Origin: Enchytraeus crypticus
Taxonomy: Eukaryota > Annelida > Clitellata > Enchytraeida > Enchytraeidae
Assembly: GCA_905160935.1 (NCBI GenBank)
Contig: CAJHZI010000818.1
Coordinates: forward strand, 1,886,001 to 1,950,000
Direction of reading: 5' to 3'
DNA: 64,000 nt
Shown in pieces: positions 34,440-64,000 of the stretch (positions are counted from its first letter, which is position 1; the number at the start of each line of letters is the position of its first letter). The notes under the pieces were generated by a model. The model did not search any database. It was not told the DNA's origin and saw only the letters and a program-made list of their open reading frames with translations. A program made the translations under genes and the position numbers.

Positions 34440-35295
34440 TGACTGAATCCGAGTCAATCTACCAACCAATGCAGAACCAACCTAGCAACCAGTATTGCGT
34501 CAACTTAGTAACCGAAAAAATTGTGCAGAGTTAATCTAGAAAAATGTTGAGTCAACCAGCAACACTCAGAGTCAATCTAGCAACCAGCTTTGAGTCAACC
34601 TAGCAACCAGCGCTGAAGAAACCTAGCAACCAGCGCTGAAGAATCCTAGCAACCAGCGCTGACACTACCTAGCAACCAGCGCCACACCCACCTAGTAACC
34701 TGTGCTGAATTAACTTGGCAACACCACTGAGTTAACCTTACAAGAAACGCTGAGTCAAGCTGGCAACAACATTGAGTAAACCTGGCAACAACGCTGAGTA
34801 AACCTGGCAACAACGCTGAGTAAACCTGGCAACAATGCTGAGTAAACCTGACAACAATGCTGAGTAAACCTGGCAACAATGCTGAGTAAACCTGACAACA
34901 ATGCTGAGTAAACCTGGCAACAACATTGAGTAAACCTGGCAACAACGCTGAGTAAACCTGGCAACAACGCTGAGTAAACCTGGCAACAACGCCGAGTAAA
35001 CTTGACAACAACGCTGAGTAAACCTGGCAGCTGAGTAAACCTGGCAGCAACGCTGAGTAAACCTGGCAACAACGCTGAGTAAACCTGGCAACAACGCTGA
35101 GTAAACCTGGCAACAACGCTGAGTAAACCTGGCAACAATGCTGAGTAAACCTGACAACAATGCTGAGTAAACCTGGCAACAATGCTGAGTAAACCTGGCA
35201 ACAATGCTGAGTAAACCTGACAACAATGCTGAGTAAACCTGACAACAACGCTGAGTAAACCTGGCAACAATGCTGAGTAAACCTGACTACTAATG
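34440..35295. repeat. 22-bp minisatellite (GCTGAGTAAACCTGGCAACAA)
   Basis: About 23 near-perfect 22-bp units fill 34790-35290; a degenerate proximal part (34440-34790) has longer units such as 'gagtcaacctagcaaccagc'. Since 22 is not a multiple of 3 and the unit lacks minus-strand stops, all three minus frames stay open for 160-200 codons. Those frames are artefacts of the repeat. Confidence 0.93.
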
Positions 35296-35639
35296 CCAGC
35301 AGACATGGTGGTTTACTTCAGGGCAATTACTTTGTGCTTAAACTAATAAAGAAGAAAAAGTGACCTTCACTAGCTGTTATTCTAGGACAGTGGCAATTAT
35401 TTCATTATTAAAAACAAAACCATATCCTTGCTATGCAAAGACTTGTAAAACTTTACAAGGTGGTTGTAGCATATAGATTCAAAAGATATATAGGTCATAA
35501 TACTACCTCAGAAATGTCGCATTAACTTTTATTTTTACTGATCTACTAATAATATTTTAGATACAAATAAATTATTTTAAATTATGTAGAAACAACCCTA
35601 TGAATAGGCCTATAAATAATTTTATACTATTATTATCTC

Positions 35640-35775
35640 TCTCCAATGCACTGCCTACTGTTTTCTCTTTTCCTCTTCTATTTTCCTCTTCATGTCCACA
35701 TACGAGTAGATCTTTAAATCATCTAAATTTCCTTTTGATTTACCGTTATTCTTGGGGGATTCTGCTTATATACTA
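35640..35775 (-). repeat. SINE family E fragment
   Basis: 'ctctccaatgcactgcctac', 'ttcatgtccacatacgagta', 'gatctttaaatcatct', then 'accgttattcttgggggatt'. Reverse orientation. The surrounding 35300-36850 is AT-rich with nothing else recognisable. Confidence 0.65.
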
Positions 35776-36854
35776 TTATTATAGATCCATTATTTAGGAA
35801 AAATAACAAAGGATGTTGTTGTTAAAGTTCACTTATGAACTATCATTTTACCAAATGGCTCACCCTCAACATAACCAACTGACAATTAGATAACATCAGT
35901 TTATTAATAAATATCTATGAACATTAATTTTTAATTGGCAATTACATGTAGACTTATATTATGCAATGATTGCCAATGAATAGGCCTACCTTCTAAAATA
36001 CAACAATGTTCAAATAGTAACAATGTATTTTTAAATAATCGCATGATTTGTATACTGGGGTACTTATAAAAAATTAAAAGTTCCTCTTACGAACTTCCAA
36101 ATAGTAAATAATTTATTTACTTCTGAAATTTAGAAGAAAAATTTAGGTTACAACAAAAATAGACAAAAATTATTCAATATCTCCGCAAGGCTCTCAAATT
36201 TGACATATACCAACCCCCTATTTACTAAAAACTAAAATAGAACTAGTCACAATTAGAATACTTCTTAGTACTTTGCTTTAATTTAGATAATTTATTAATA
36301 ATTTAATTCAATTTATAAAATCAAATAATAAACTAAGAAAGTTGTTACCAACATAAAGACTTGATCAGCTGATCCACAGTGCTGTATAAAAATTTCCTTG
36401 CAACAAAAAACATTCCTAGCTTTAATGCTAGACTAAAAAATTAAATTCGCATCAAAGGTTTCTCTTAACTTTGCTTTTACTATAACTGTATTATTTAAGA
36501 TTAGTAGTATTATATAATATGAATTTATAATTATAATATTATATAATAGTATTCTATTAAATGTAGAAAAATGATATAGAAAGCAGAAGAAAAATATAAC
36601 AAATCAAGACAGATAAACTTTTAATCTTCATACCATATAATTGTGGGCATGCGTCAGAGCCTTCGGGCCTGTATGCGAATTTTCATTTCGTTCAATGCAT
36701 GGCGTACAGTGTCGTTGTGATTTTCGTGAAAGTAAATATCTATTTAGCCTATCTCCCCAACAAAGATTTGCATCTATAGATATTTGAGCTGAACAATTTG
36801 ATAAACAATCAAAATCGCAGCCCGCACAAATGCTTGTTTACGGCCAATTTCCTC

Positions 36855-37015
36855 CCTACTCTTCATGGTTATTAGTAATCGTTGCCTTTTGATGGCGCAT
36901 CAATTGCAGCCTGCGCAGATTTAAAAATAACCTTCCACCAACCTGTGATTTTTCTTTCCTAAGCTGTCGATACTCGGTCTTACCAAGTGGTCACCCACAA
37001 AGTGCTACCCGAGGC
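36855..37015 (-). repeat. 5S-rRNA-like SINE, part 1 (interrupted by hAT)
   Basis: On the minus strand the end reads CCTCGGGTAGCACTTTGTGG then GTGACCACTTGGTAAGACCG, matching the 3' half of 5S rRNA (internal control C-box GGATGGGTGACC). The remaining 36855-36960 is a non-5S body shared with 41961-42070. The 5' half continues at 40926 beyond the hAT insertion. Confidence 0.7.
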
Positions 37016-40917
<3,902 letters not shown>

Positions 40918-40925
40918 CCCGAGGC

Positions 40926-41000
40926 CGATGTAGCTTAACTTCGATTATTGACGTGCAACTAAACCAAGTGCGCTATATCCCGCCGTATTTTCGATGAAGC
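40926..41000 (-). repeat. 5S-rRNA-like SINE, part 2
   Basis: On the minus strand 'CGAAGTTAAGCTACATCGG' matches the 5S rRNA A-box neighbourhood (CGAAGTTAAGCAACGTCGG). Joined across the hAT duplication to 36855-37015 it forms one continuous 5S-like unit. Confidence 0.7.
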
Positions 41001-41139
41001 CGTAAATGGTCATGAAGTCTTAATATTTTTCTTTAAAATGTTAAAAACGCGTATTGGCTACAATACACTAAAGTCTATAGTACTAAAATAAGACTAGTTC
41101 TTCAGCACGTGTCTTTTCAGATATGTGATGGGGGGACGT

Positions 41140-41200
41140 CCCTGACACCATCCTTGTATGAGGAAACGGATGTTAAACCGTTATTATTATTATTAAAATA
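41140..41200 (+). repeat. SINE 3' module with (ATT)n tail
   Basis: 'ggggggacgtccctgacacc', 'tgaggaaacggatgttaaac', then (TTA)n. The same as 30945-31030. Confidence 0.6.
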
Positions 41201-41920
41201 CTAGTATAGTACTTGTAATAATTGATGATAGAATTAATAGCACTATATAAAATTAGTACTGCGTAGTATTAATATTAGTATCATAGGCTACCATTAGTAA
41301 TTTAAGACTAAAATTCCGAGATCAAAACCAAGCTTGACCAAGACCAGATCCATTGAGACTAACACCAAGACCAATTATCATCGCTACAAAAATAATCGTT
41401 CATCATCCCAAAAATTATCGCTAATAATAAAAAAATTAAAAAAACTTAGGCCTATTTTACTTTCTTTAGCAAGAGCTCACTTTACTTCATTTTCCTTTAG
41501 CTCATTTATAGACTTAGCGCTGACTGGTTGTAATACATTGGAAGACCTCGATCGATCCATTCAGTAGCTCGACACATTCAAAACATATTAATTTTTTATT
41601 GTTATAATTGCTCCTTCAACCATATACTTGTATAGGCCTACTCGGCGTAGGCCTATATATAGTTAGATATTGTGAGAAAATGGAAAATAATAGTTACAAA
41701 TTTTCCCACCCCCGTGTTCTGTGATGCCGCAGGGATTAAGACGCATATTGAATTAAGATAAATTACTAGCTGCTTTCGCAAACAACAGCAGACTGTCCAA
41801 TGACGATGGAGTTTTTTGTTCCTATGATTACACACTTGACATGCAACCGCTTGTGTTTATAAAGTTTCCCTTTTTGTTGCTGTTTTTGATGTTTTAGTTA
41901 TAATTTGTTTGTTTCTTTCT

Positions 41921-42000
41921 ATCCATATGGTTATTAGTAATCGTTACCTTCTGTTGACGCATCCATATGGTTATTAGTAATCGTTACCTTCTGTTGACGC
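41921..42000. repeat. perfect 40-bp tandem duplication
   Basis: Two identical 40-bp units (41921-41960 and 41961-42000) beginning ATCCATATGG and ending TGTTGACGC, at the tail side of the second 5S-like SINE. A single unit is present in the other copy at about 36865-36900. Confidence 0.95.
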
Positions 42001-42150
42001 AACGATTGCAGCCAGTGCGGTTTTAAGAATAATCTTCCAAACACACTAGGATTTTTTATTCAAAGCTATCAAGACTCAGCTGTCTTCCATGCTGGTCACC
42101 TATAAAATACTAATCGGGCGCGACGTAGCTTAACTTCTTTCACTTGGTGC
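41961..42150 (-). repeat. second 5S-rRNA-like SINE copy
   Basis: On the minus strand 'GAAGTTAAGCTACGTCGC' and 'GCCCGATTAGTATTTTATAG' and 'GGTGACCAGCATGG' track the order of 5S rRNA internal promoter elements. The non-5S body ('gcagccagtgcggttttaag') matches 36895-36930. Confidence 0.7.
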
Positions 42151-42387
42151 ACCTAAATCGGGTGCACTAATTCCCGGCCCTGAAGAGATTACCAGTTGTA
42201 ATATTAGTTGATCTCATATCAAGGTGCCTTTACAATACCTTAATTTAGCTTTTAACTTGGAAGAATGGCTGCTAGAGTGGATTCTCAGTGCCTTCCTCAG
42301 TTTCATATTCAGAATGCTAATGTATCCTCAGTTCAGTTCTTTAAATTTGTTTATCATTAAAAGAATATAACAAGCATTATAAGAGCC

Positions 42388-42522
42388 GGTAAAGCTAAGG
42401 TTAACGTCAGTTTTCTCACTCGAAAGCGATGTCAGTGACGGGCGAGCCCAGGATTTGAACCCCGCACATAATGATTCGCGGTCGAGTATCTTACCGACTT
42501 CGCCAATGGCTCCAACCAGTGG
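42388..42522 (-). repeat. tRNA-like SINE family A copy
   Basis: Reverse of an A-box TGGCGAAGTCGGTAAGATA and B-box GGGGTTCAAATCC, with the tail 'ggttaacgtcagttttctca'. One of the best preserved copies. Confidence 0.75.
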
Positions 42523-42724
42523 CGAAGTCACTGCGGATTTTAAGCTTGATTACAGTGAAATGATCAACTACAGGCCTATCTATTACTTTTAGTACGTGTT
42601 GAAACTATTAGACCATAGTCCATTTTTGGAATTATCAGCCATGTGAATGTCCATATATAATATACAAATTCCTTCTAATATATTGATTTTCTCGAGCGAG
42701 AAAATCTAAATCGAGAAAATAAAA

Positions 42725-42935
42725 ATCCATCACAGAGTTAATCCCTTCATATAAGGCTATGTCTTATCCATACCTTAAGGCAGCCTACATGCTTGGGCAT
42801 AATATGACTTCTGAGGTGGTTTCCGTTGCCTTGCTCAGTTTTTGCTCAGTCGCCTCTTACGACATGTGTACGACATGTGCAGCTTACTAGTTTATGGTCA
42901 GTCTAATAGTCAGCGTTTCGGACACAACACGGTAT
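42725..42935 (-). repeat. SINE family D body
   Basis: 'agttaatcccttcatataag', 'ccttaaggcagcctacatgc', 'ttctgaggtggtttccgttg', 'cgcctcttacgacatgtg'. Reverse orientation without a CT tract. Confidence 0.7.
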
Positions 42936-43232
42936 TGTATGTTTTAAATGTCGCCAAAATAGAATTGACAAAAGGCAATTACTAAATTTAATTTCTGTTT
43001 GGCTACCAAAGGCCAAGTTAATTCCTTTTAATTCATATCTAAACGAGAAATAAAATAATACTAATGTCAAATTATGAAAAATATTTAATTATGTGTATAT
43101 AATATTTATATTCTATAGGCCTATATATAGCCCCTCCATCAAACTTTTCCTCAGCTTGTCACACCCCCTAACACGGGGAATTCAAATTGGGATTCCGGCA
43201 TAAACCAAGTGTCATAGTTGTAATTGTTAGAG

Positions 43233-43323
43233 CTTTATACACTGTACATGTACAGTGTATAAAGGTTTCATTCTGCTTTATACACTGACGGCTTTATACA
43301 CTGTACATGTACAGTGTATAAAG
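43233..43323. repeat. two perfect 32-bp palindromes
   Basis: 43233-43264 and 43292-43323 are the same 32-bp perfect palindrome (half-site CTTTATACACTGTACA). A half copy lies between them at about 43276-43288. They stand about 290-380 bp upstream of the zinc-finger gene's predicted start of transcription. They might be binding sites for a dimeric protein or fold-back remnants. Confidence 0.9.
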
Positions 43324-43582
43324 GTTTCATATCATCCCCCTTCCCAAGCCATTGTTTACTATTGACTGTAGTGGCGTAATTTAGAGTTAGATATCTGGAA
43401 GAGAGTGGGGGTAAGACACAAGTAGCTCTAGAGTAGGGATCAATTAAAGAGTAGAGATCAATTGAGAGTAATTATCGATGGGTAACGTTTCCTGCCAGCT
43501 CTGTAACCTAGTAGCGCTACAAGCTATGGTGACGTACGGTTATTAACGGGATCTGGGATTGCAGGACGTCATCTAACCAGAC

Positions 43583-43622
43583 TATAAAAGGCTCTGCTCG
43601 GATGATGGAAGCTTCATTTCAG
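43583..43622 (+). promoter_or_regulatory. core promoter of zinc-finger gene (TATA box and initiator)
   Basis: TATAAAAG at 43583-43590 stands 32 bp before the A of an initiator-like TCATTT (43613-43618, +1 at about 43615). A CRE-like GGACGTCAT lies at about 43563. The promoter call is supported by the downstream 5'UTR donor and coding exon. Confidence 0.7.
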
Positions 43623-43725
43623 TACTTGACGACTTTAACATCAGACGTTCTGTAGTTCATAGCCTATTCAAAATCATATTCAGAAGTTACGATCGAAGAG
43701 GAAGAAACTCAGCACTATACTAAAG
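43615..43725 (+). other. 5'UTR exon of zinc-finger gene
   Basis: Predicted from the initiator to a clean donor (TACTAAAG before GTATGC at 43726). The matching acceptor is probably ATTCTACAG ending at 44862 or the similar one ending at 44901. No ATG-initiated long frame is present. The intron contains a minus-oriented family D SINE (43850-44035) and a family A SINE (44560-44670). Confidence 0.6.
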
Positions 43726-43849
43726 GTATGCATTATTTTAATTATATTCTCTTCTTTTATCACTTTATCCCTCGATCTCTAACTCGCTCTTTTTCTAGTG
43801 TTCGGTCAAGTGTTAGGTCTATGGCTCATATTAATTTCTACAAACACTC

Positions 43850-44045
43850 TACCGTATTTACAGTCTAGTGTCTCGCTCAGTAGGAGCACTACACTGATCA
43901 ACTTAAGGATTGATTTACGAAGTTGAGCATCTGCTAGTCCATAACGTAGATTTAGATTGGGGACCAGTAAATCTGAGGCGGTTTCCAATTGCCTTCTTCA
44001 GTTCCTCTCTCTCTCTCTCTAGCTATCTCTCTCGCTCTCTCTAGG
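43850..44045 (-). repeat. SINE family D copy with CT-rich end
   Basis: 'tctcgctcagtaggagcact', 'ctgatcaacttaaggattga', 'ggtttccaattgccttcttc' then 'ctctctctctct'. It lies in the 5'UTR intron of the zinc-finger gene. Confidence 0.6.
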
Positions 44046-44559
44046 GTTCAGATGAGTGGAATTTCCTAGGCACACATTCATAATAAGTTAGTAAGTCGGC
44101 TGCTTCCAAGCTACATAAAGAATATTAAATAGCTAAGCAATTTTATCCGTTTCCAATGACAATGCTCTGTACGTTATATCGGTAGTTTATTGCATGAAAA
44201 AATTTGAGGTGGAATCCGGTTGCCTTTTTCGTTATTGCTTATTCGCTTTATACGACAATAGCAGTTAAGTCTTTATAAATATACGATTATAAATATGACT
44301 TCTGGGGTGGTTTTTCGTTACCTTCCTCAATTATTGTTTACTCACTTCTTACAACACTTGCAGTTTAGGATTAAAACTACTGAAATCCAATGCGTTTTCC
44401 GAGCACACGGGAAACAATAATAATTAAATTTCCATAAAAACCAATCCCTAAATAAGAATTTCTGATATCGCTGATATATTTACGTTGGCCTGTAAGTAAT
44501 CTGTAAGTTCTGTAAGTAATTTTTATTGGAAGGTTAAATGCCGTAAGGAGTAGAGCCTA

Positions 44560-44670
44560 GTTTAACGTCAGTTTCCTGTCATGAAAGCATTTGAGTGGCA
44601 GGACCATCACTGAATATGAACCCTGCACCTTGTGAACGTTAGTCGCATTTCTTACCGACATTATTAATCA
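44560..44670 (-). repeat. tRNA-like SINE family A copy
   Basis: 'tagtttaacgtcagtttcct', 'gaatatgaaccctgcacctt' and 'tcgcatttcttaccgacat' in reverse orientation. Divergent. Confidence 0.5.
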
Positions 44671-44953
44671 AATTAAACCTTTAATATTGCCTGGATTGAA
44701 AGTTTGACTGAAAAGCAGATGGTCGTCGGTTCAAATTTCAGCCGGGTCTTTCACTCAAGTTATCCTTAGTTCTACTATGCGGCCATTAAAAGAAGCTTTA
44801 TATAACGTTTCTATATGTTTATTGATGCACGTTTTTAATATTGTATTTGTTTAATTCTACAGATTTGTATCAATCAAAATCAACCAAAGGTAATTCTACA
44901 GTGAAGCAACATTAGGTTCCAGGACTTAAAACAGACTGTACAACAATAAACAA

Positions 44954-46066
44954 ATGAATAACCACATGTACAACAACACTGGCTCTACTGCCAGATATCC
45001 AAGTCATCCTATCACCACGAATCAAAGAATGAATCTACATCACAATGATGGATCCAGAGGTCTCGGTTCATTTCAGTCGAACTATCACGGGTCCAGCGGT
45101 CAGCCGACCTACTCGCATTTGCTCCATGTTATTAGCACCCCGAGAGATTCTTCCTTCGTCTCGTCCATGCAAAACGTTGGTTTGTTTGGTTCAACTGCCT
45201 ACAACACTAGTCTGATCAATCAACCTCAATACAGACAGCAAAGCAGAGGAACATGCATGTACCAGAGTGGATCGACTTCTGCCAACTCTACAACTCGCCC
45301 CAACTACGGGTATGGATACCCTACGGTCAATTCAATCTACAGATATACTCCAGCATTTCTAGAATGCAACGTTCCGGACTTCCGTGCATCCCATACAACA
45401 CTTCAACCCACGATGGGAAATGGTAACATGCAGAGCCAGCAATTGGGTGGCTATCACATCAACGACAACTCTCATCCATTGACCGCCGGTGTGAGTGTAA
45501 ACACAAACATGTCGACAAGCCACTCATTCGACTCCAACACCCATAACACGCAGAGCCAGCAATTGGGATATAACATCAACTCTAATTCTCATTCATTGAC
45601 CGCGGATGTGAGTGGCAACACAAACACGTCATCAAGCCAATCATTCGACGCCAACACCCAAAACATCGATCCGCAGGTTCAGCGTTCCAGTCTCAAAATG
45701 AGCACTAAAAGAAATAGACCTGACAGTCACCCGTATCTGCCACGTACTAAGTCAAACGGAGCGCAATCGACATACTCCTGTAAGGACTGTGGTGCTCAAT
45801 TCACGAGTAAGAAGGATCTGGTTACACATAGGAAGCAACTACACGTCGTTGCCAGAAAATGCTGCGCCGTATGTGGAAAAACTTTTGAAGATGGTCCTTC
45901 ACTTACCAAGCATAGCAGGACGCACACAGGTGAGCGCCCATTCAAGTGCGATCAGTGCGGCCTGGCTTTTAGCCAGATTAGTAATATGCACCGGCACAAG
46001 CGACGGGCTCACGCTGGAAAATCGAAGAATGCCACAACAATTAATGACAGCTCAGCAAGCTGTTAA
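44954..46066 (+). CDS. C2H2 zinc-finger protein, single coding exon
   Basis: A 370-residue protein with about 270 residues of Asn/Ser/Thr/Gln/Tyr-rich, low-complexity sequence, then three C2H2 zinc fingers at about residues 274-298 (CKDCGAQF...HRKQLH), 302-324 (CCAVCGKTF...HSRTH) and 330-353 (CDQCGLAF...HKRRAH). The second linker is the canonical TGERPFKC. A 40-residue internal duplication (QSQQLGG/QSQQLGY...) covers about 158-239. It is probably a nuclear DNA-binding regulator. The spliced 5'UTR, TATA box and intron-free coding region are the pattern of an inducible gene, but that is inference. No closer orthologue is recognised. Confidence 0.9.
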   Translation: MNNHMYNNTGSTARYPSHPITTNQRMNLHHNDGSRGLGSFQSNYHGSSGQPTYSHLLHVISTPRDSSFVSSMQNVGLFGSTAYNTSLINQPQYRQQSRGTCMYQSGSTSANSTTRPNYGYGYPTVNSIYRYTPAFLECNVPDFRASHTTLQPTMGNGNMQSQQLGGYHINDNSHPLTAGVSVNTNMSTSHSFDSNTHNTQSQQLGYNINSNSHSLTADVSGNTNTSSSQSFDANTQNIDPQVQRSSLKMSTKRNRPDSHPYLPRTKSNGAQSTYSCKDCGAQFTSKKDLVTHRKQLHVVARKCCAVCGKTFEDGPSLTKHSRTHTGERPFKCDQCGLAFSQISNMHRHKRRAHAGKSKNATTINDSSASC

Positions 46067-46320
46067 GTTTCTGATAATATCTAATAGTTAGAAAACAACT
46101 GTTAATATAAAGGTCCAGCAATATAAAAATTGTATAATTAAGCTTTTATTTACGTTGCTTTGTTTTTAACCTCGATTGCGTGATTTTATGTAAATTGCCG
46201 AGTCTTAATAATATGGACTTGTTATTTGTTAATATGATATTTCTTGTTATTTTATACTTGCTGTATTGAGTTTATGCTATTGCTGCAGTAACCTGATCAG
46301 TTTGTATTTTGGGATTTTGA

Positions 46321-46326
46321 AATAAA
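46321..46326 (+). terminator. polyadenylation signal of zinc-finger gene
   Basis: AATAAA about 255 bp beyond the stop codon, followed by TGTTTTGTGT, a GT-rich downstream element. The first good signal after the coding exon. Confidence 0.65.
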
Positions 46327-46329
46327 TGT

Positions 46330-47290
46330 TTTGTGTAAATATTTCTATTAAAATGTATATGTTAGTGCGAGTAATATTTTAAAACGTCAATTTTCCATAC
46401 TAATAATATTAACAAATGCGTTACTTTGTAATAAATTAAATATACAGTATATAGACTCCTTTTTGCAAGACATTAGATAAAATTTCGCAAATGTAAATTG
46501 ACCGAAAATATGTAAGAGTTTTGATAGATATTCAGTGACACAATTTTACAAAGAAAACTTTCTAACGAATATTTAACTAGATGAATGAGATAATCAATCA
46601 ACTAATAAAATAATTAATTAATCAATCCATCACCTTACGAATCTGTCAATTAATCAGTTAATTAGGTCAGCAAATTAAATAGCATAATTAAGCCATTGAC
46701 TAGTTCATTTTGAAATGAACCTACCTCGTTGGTTATGTGCAATTAAGGCAGTGTTAATAATTTGTATTTAATTTGCAAATACTTTTATACATGCCGCCTT
46801 GCACTATTGTTAACTGTATATAATTTTAAAATTTTTTATATTGATTGTATACATGTATAATTTTGAAGTCATTTATACGTTAATAATGATTGAAGGTCTA
46901 TATAATTCTGTTTAATACTTCGCTTTATACTGACACTGCGACAAATCCGTCAAAATGTTAGTTCATGTGATTTTGAACTTGTTGCATTGACTATATGATT
47001 CGTCTAATTAACTGCATTTTTTATATTTGAATTGCTTAATACTTGTAAATTATATGTGCAAAATGCCTATTGTATGGTGCGTATATATGAGCTCGTATAA
47101 AATTGGATATTTCGTTTGTATTCGTGAGGTCATATAAATTGTCCTCTCTAAAAATAAAGTAAGAAAGTCTCTTGTATAATAGCCTATTGTCGAACTTCGC
47201 TAAAATAAAAGTAATTGGAGCAAATTTGATAGTTTCGACTGGAATTTCGCAACACATTTGAATAAAATAAAACTAAACAATTAAAATTAA
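46330..47290. other. AT-rich intergenic stretch, nothing recognised
   Basis: About 1 kb of very AT-rich sequence with short ATCAATCA runs near 46590-46640. No convincing coding sequence or repeat family; the short open frames here have no composition bias. Confidence 0.5.
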
Positions 47291-47299
47291 ACAAAAAGC

Positions 47300-47430
47300 T
47301 ATTGTTAACTTCAGTTTTCTCACTCGAAACCGATGTCAGTAACGTGCGAGCCCAGGATTTGAACCCCGCACATGCTGATCCGCGGTCGAATATCTTACCG
47401 GCATCGACACTGGCTTCAGCCAGTAGTGAT
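47300..47430 (-). repeat. tRNA-like SINE family A copy
   Basis: 'gttaacttcagttttctcac', 'cccaggatttgaaccccgca', 'tgatccgcggtcgaatatct'. Near-identical to 42388-42522 in the same orientation. Confidence 0.75.
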
Positions 47431-47934
47431 GTCATTAGTAATTAATCTAGCAATTAGTAATTAACCTAAACGACATCGTCAGTGGCGATATCATTAGTAA
47501 TTACAATAAACCTTAGTAATTAATCATATTATCAGTCCATAAATCAAAATATCAATCATTCAGACAATCAATTAACCTTCTAAGTTTCAACAAAAGACTT
47601 TCATTAATTAGAAGTGCGATCACTACAGACCCCATAACACTATATTTCATATTCATTAGTAATAAGTCATGGGATGACAAGAGTAATAAAAACAGATTAT
47701 TGTAAATTAGAGTTACAATTAATAAATTGTCTAAATAAATTAATCTCAAATGTTCATTCCACTTTCACGTTGTACTGTCTAATGGCAGAACCAGAACATC
47801 TCTCTTCTCCACTTAAGAGGTAATGAGGTACGAAATAGAGATCAAAACCAAGTTTCTTTGAAATCAGTGCGTAAGTGTGTTATGTAATGTAACGTAATTT
47901 TAAATGTCTGTTCCAGAGGTCCTGGTATCAATTC

Positions 47935-48240
47935 CTCGTAGCGCTGATATGAGAGTAAAATCTCGCAAATTCACAGCACTGCTAACACGGATTATTGCCT
48001 AATTAGAGTCATCACCATGATCCCTTGAATCCCAGTCGAATTAGGGTCGCATACCGAAAGACATTCTTTTGAAGTTTTTACATTCGTTAAAATTTTATAG
48101 CCGTTTCTGGAGTCTAGACGCTCACCAACCGAATGCCCTTTCTGCCGCTGGTTCGGTTCTTATTTTTATGTCGTCTTCTACGACACGTGCATATTTACAC
48201 GGTTGGTCCATTCTTCAAGTAACACATACACATCACGGGG
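47935..48240 (+). repeat. SINE family B fragment followed by family C copy
   Basis: The family B part ('gcgctgatatgagagtaaaa', 'tctcgcaaattcacagcact') lies at 47935-48000. The family C part ('cttgaatcccagtcgaatta', 'ttctggagtctagacgctca', 'gtcttctacgacacgtgcat') lies at 48020-48240. Confidence 0.65.
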
Positions 48241-48628
48241 ATTTTGAAATTCAGGAATTGCCAAATTACAAATTATTAGTAGGCCCTAATAATATTTAAA
48301 TTAATATCTGGCAAACAACTATACTAATGAAACTTGTACTTCTTAATTTCCGTAATTTTGTATTTTCTGTCATATACCAATTTAAAAACGATGATTGGGC
48401 CCTATATAAAACAAGTATAAAAATTCCGAATTCTTTCATTCTTAGAGTGTTAAAGTTGTATTTATTTTCTGTACAAATAATCAAAGAATTTAGAGTAGCT
48501 CTTTTAGTCATTTTAGAATAATAGAGAACATAGGCGTAGTAAAATTATTTTATCTTTCCATAGCCTCTTTCCTCTGAATGGTAGAATATGCCTTTTCAAG
48601 TGTTTTCTTTCATTTCGGTTCACTCTGG

Positions 48629-64000
<15,372 letters not shown>

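Noticed and set aside
34646-35306. Three overlapping long minus-strand open frames
   Set aside because: They are the three frames of one 22-bp minisatellite; no start context, splice sites or family similarity.
40926-41000. Functional 5S rRNA gene
   Set aside because: It is divergent, interrupted by a transposon, and shares a non-5S body with a second copy.
42388-42522. Candidate tRNA gene (A-box and B-box)
   Set aside because: The same unit occurs many times with a common 3' module and no cloverleaf; it is a tRNA-like SINE.
47552-47749. 65-codon minus frame (Leu/Ile-rich)
   Set aside because: AT-rich intergenic sequence; no splice sites or similarity.

Overview
This is a eukaryotic, animal (invertebrate) nuclear window: AT-rich DNA, small exons with GT/AG borders and introns of 0.3 to 4 kb, a TATA-driven C2H2 zinc-finger gene, and metazoan-type genes (presenilin, UDP-glucuronosyltransferase, PAXX, GID8) set among many SINEs, LINE 3' fragments, hAT transposons and microsatellites. 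The abundance of (GA)n/(CT)n tails on SINEs and the gene set would fit a lophotrochozoan such as a mollusc, but nothing in the sequence proves the phylum.

Layout. 1-10822 (minus): presenilin, nine coding exons reaching from the start codon to the large hydrophilic loop; the C-terminal third (second catalytic Asp) lies left of the window. 10823-15519: intergenic repeats with a hAT element at 13626-14372. 15520-18193 (minus): a two-exon UDP-glucuronosyltransferase. 18194-23580: repeats and a 1.6 kb hAT element (21438-23023) that carries a 44-bp exact copy of UGT coding sequence. 23581-25837 (plus): PAXX, two exons, with its C-terminal Ku-binding motif. 29087-33808 (minus): GID8, four exons, complete. 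33809-43580: a 22-bp minisatellite and a 5S-rRNA-like SINE split by a hAT element that itself contains a younger hAT copy of the same family. 43583-46326 (plus): C2H2 zinc-finger gene with TATA box, initiator, 5'UTR intron, single coding exon and polyadenylation signal. 48629-64000 (minus): at least seven exons of a gene whose product matches the NPH3 domain architecture best known from plant phototropism proteins; its 5' end (where a BTB domain would be expected) lies beyond the right edge. One intron of this gene holds a 4 kb degenerate satellite array with a 2.1 kb decayed hAT transposon inside; another holds a non-LTR reverse transcriptase fragment.

All splice phases of presenilin, GID8, PAXX and the NPH3-like gene close without frameshift, which is the main support for the exon models. 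The genes are unrelated functionally (gamma-secretase, detoxification, DNA end joining, CTLH/GID ubiquitin ligase, transcription, NPH3-like adaptor), so the window is an ordinary animal gene neighbourhood rather than an operon-like system. The most notable items are the NPH3-like gene in an animal setting, the hAT element with a captured UGT fragment, the nested hAT insertions with intact 8-bp target duplications, and the exon-tail duplication that borders the satellite array.
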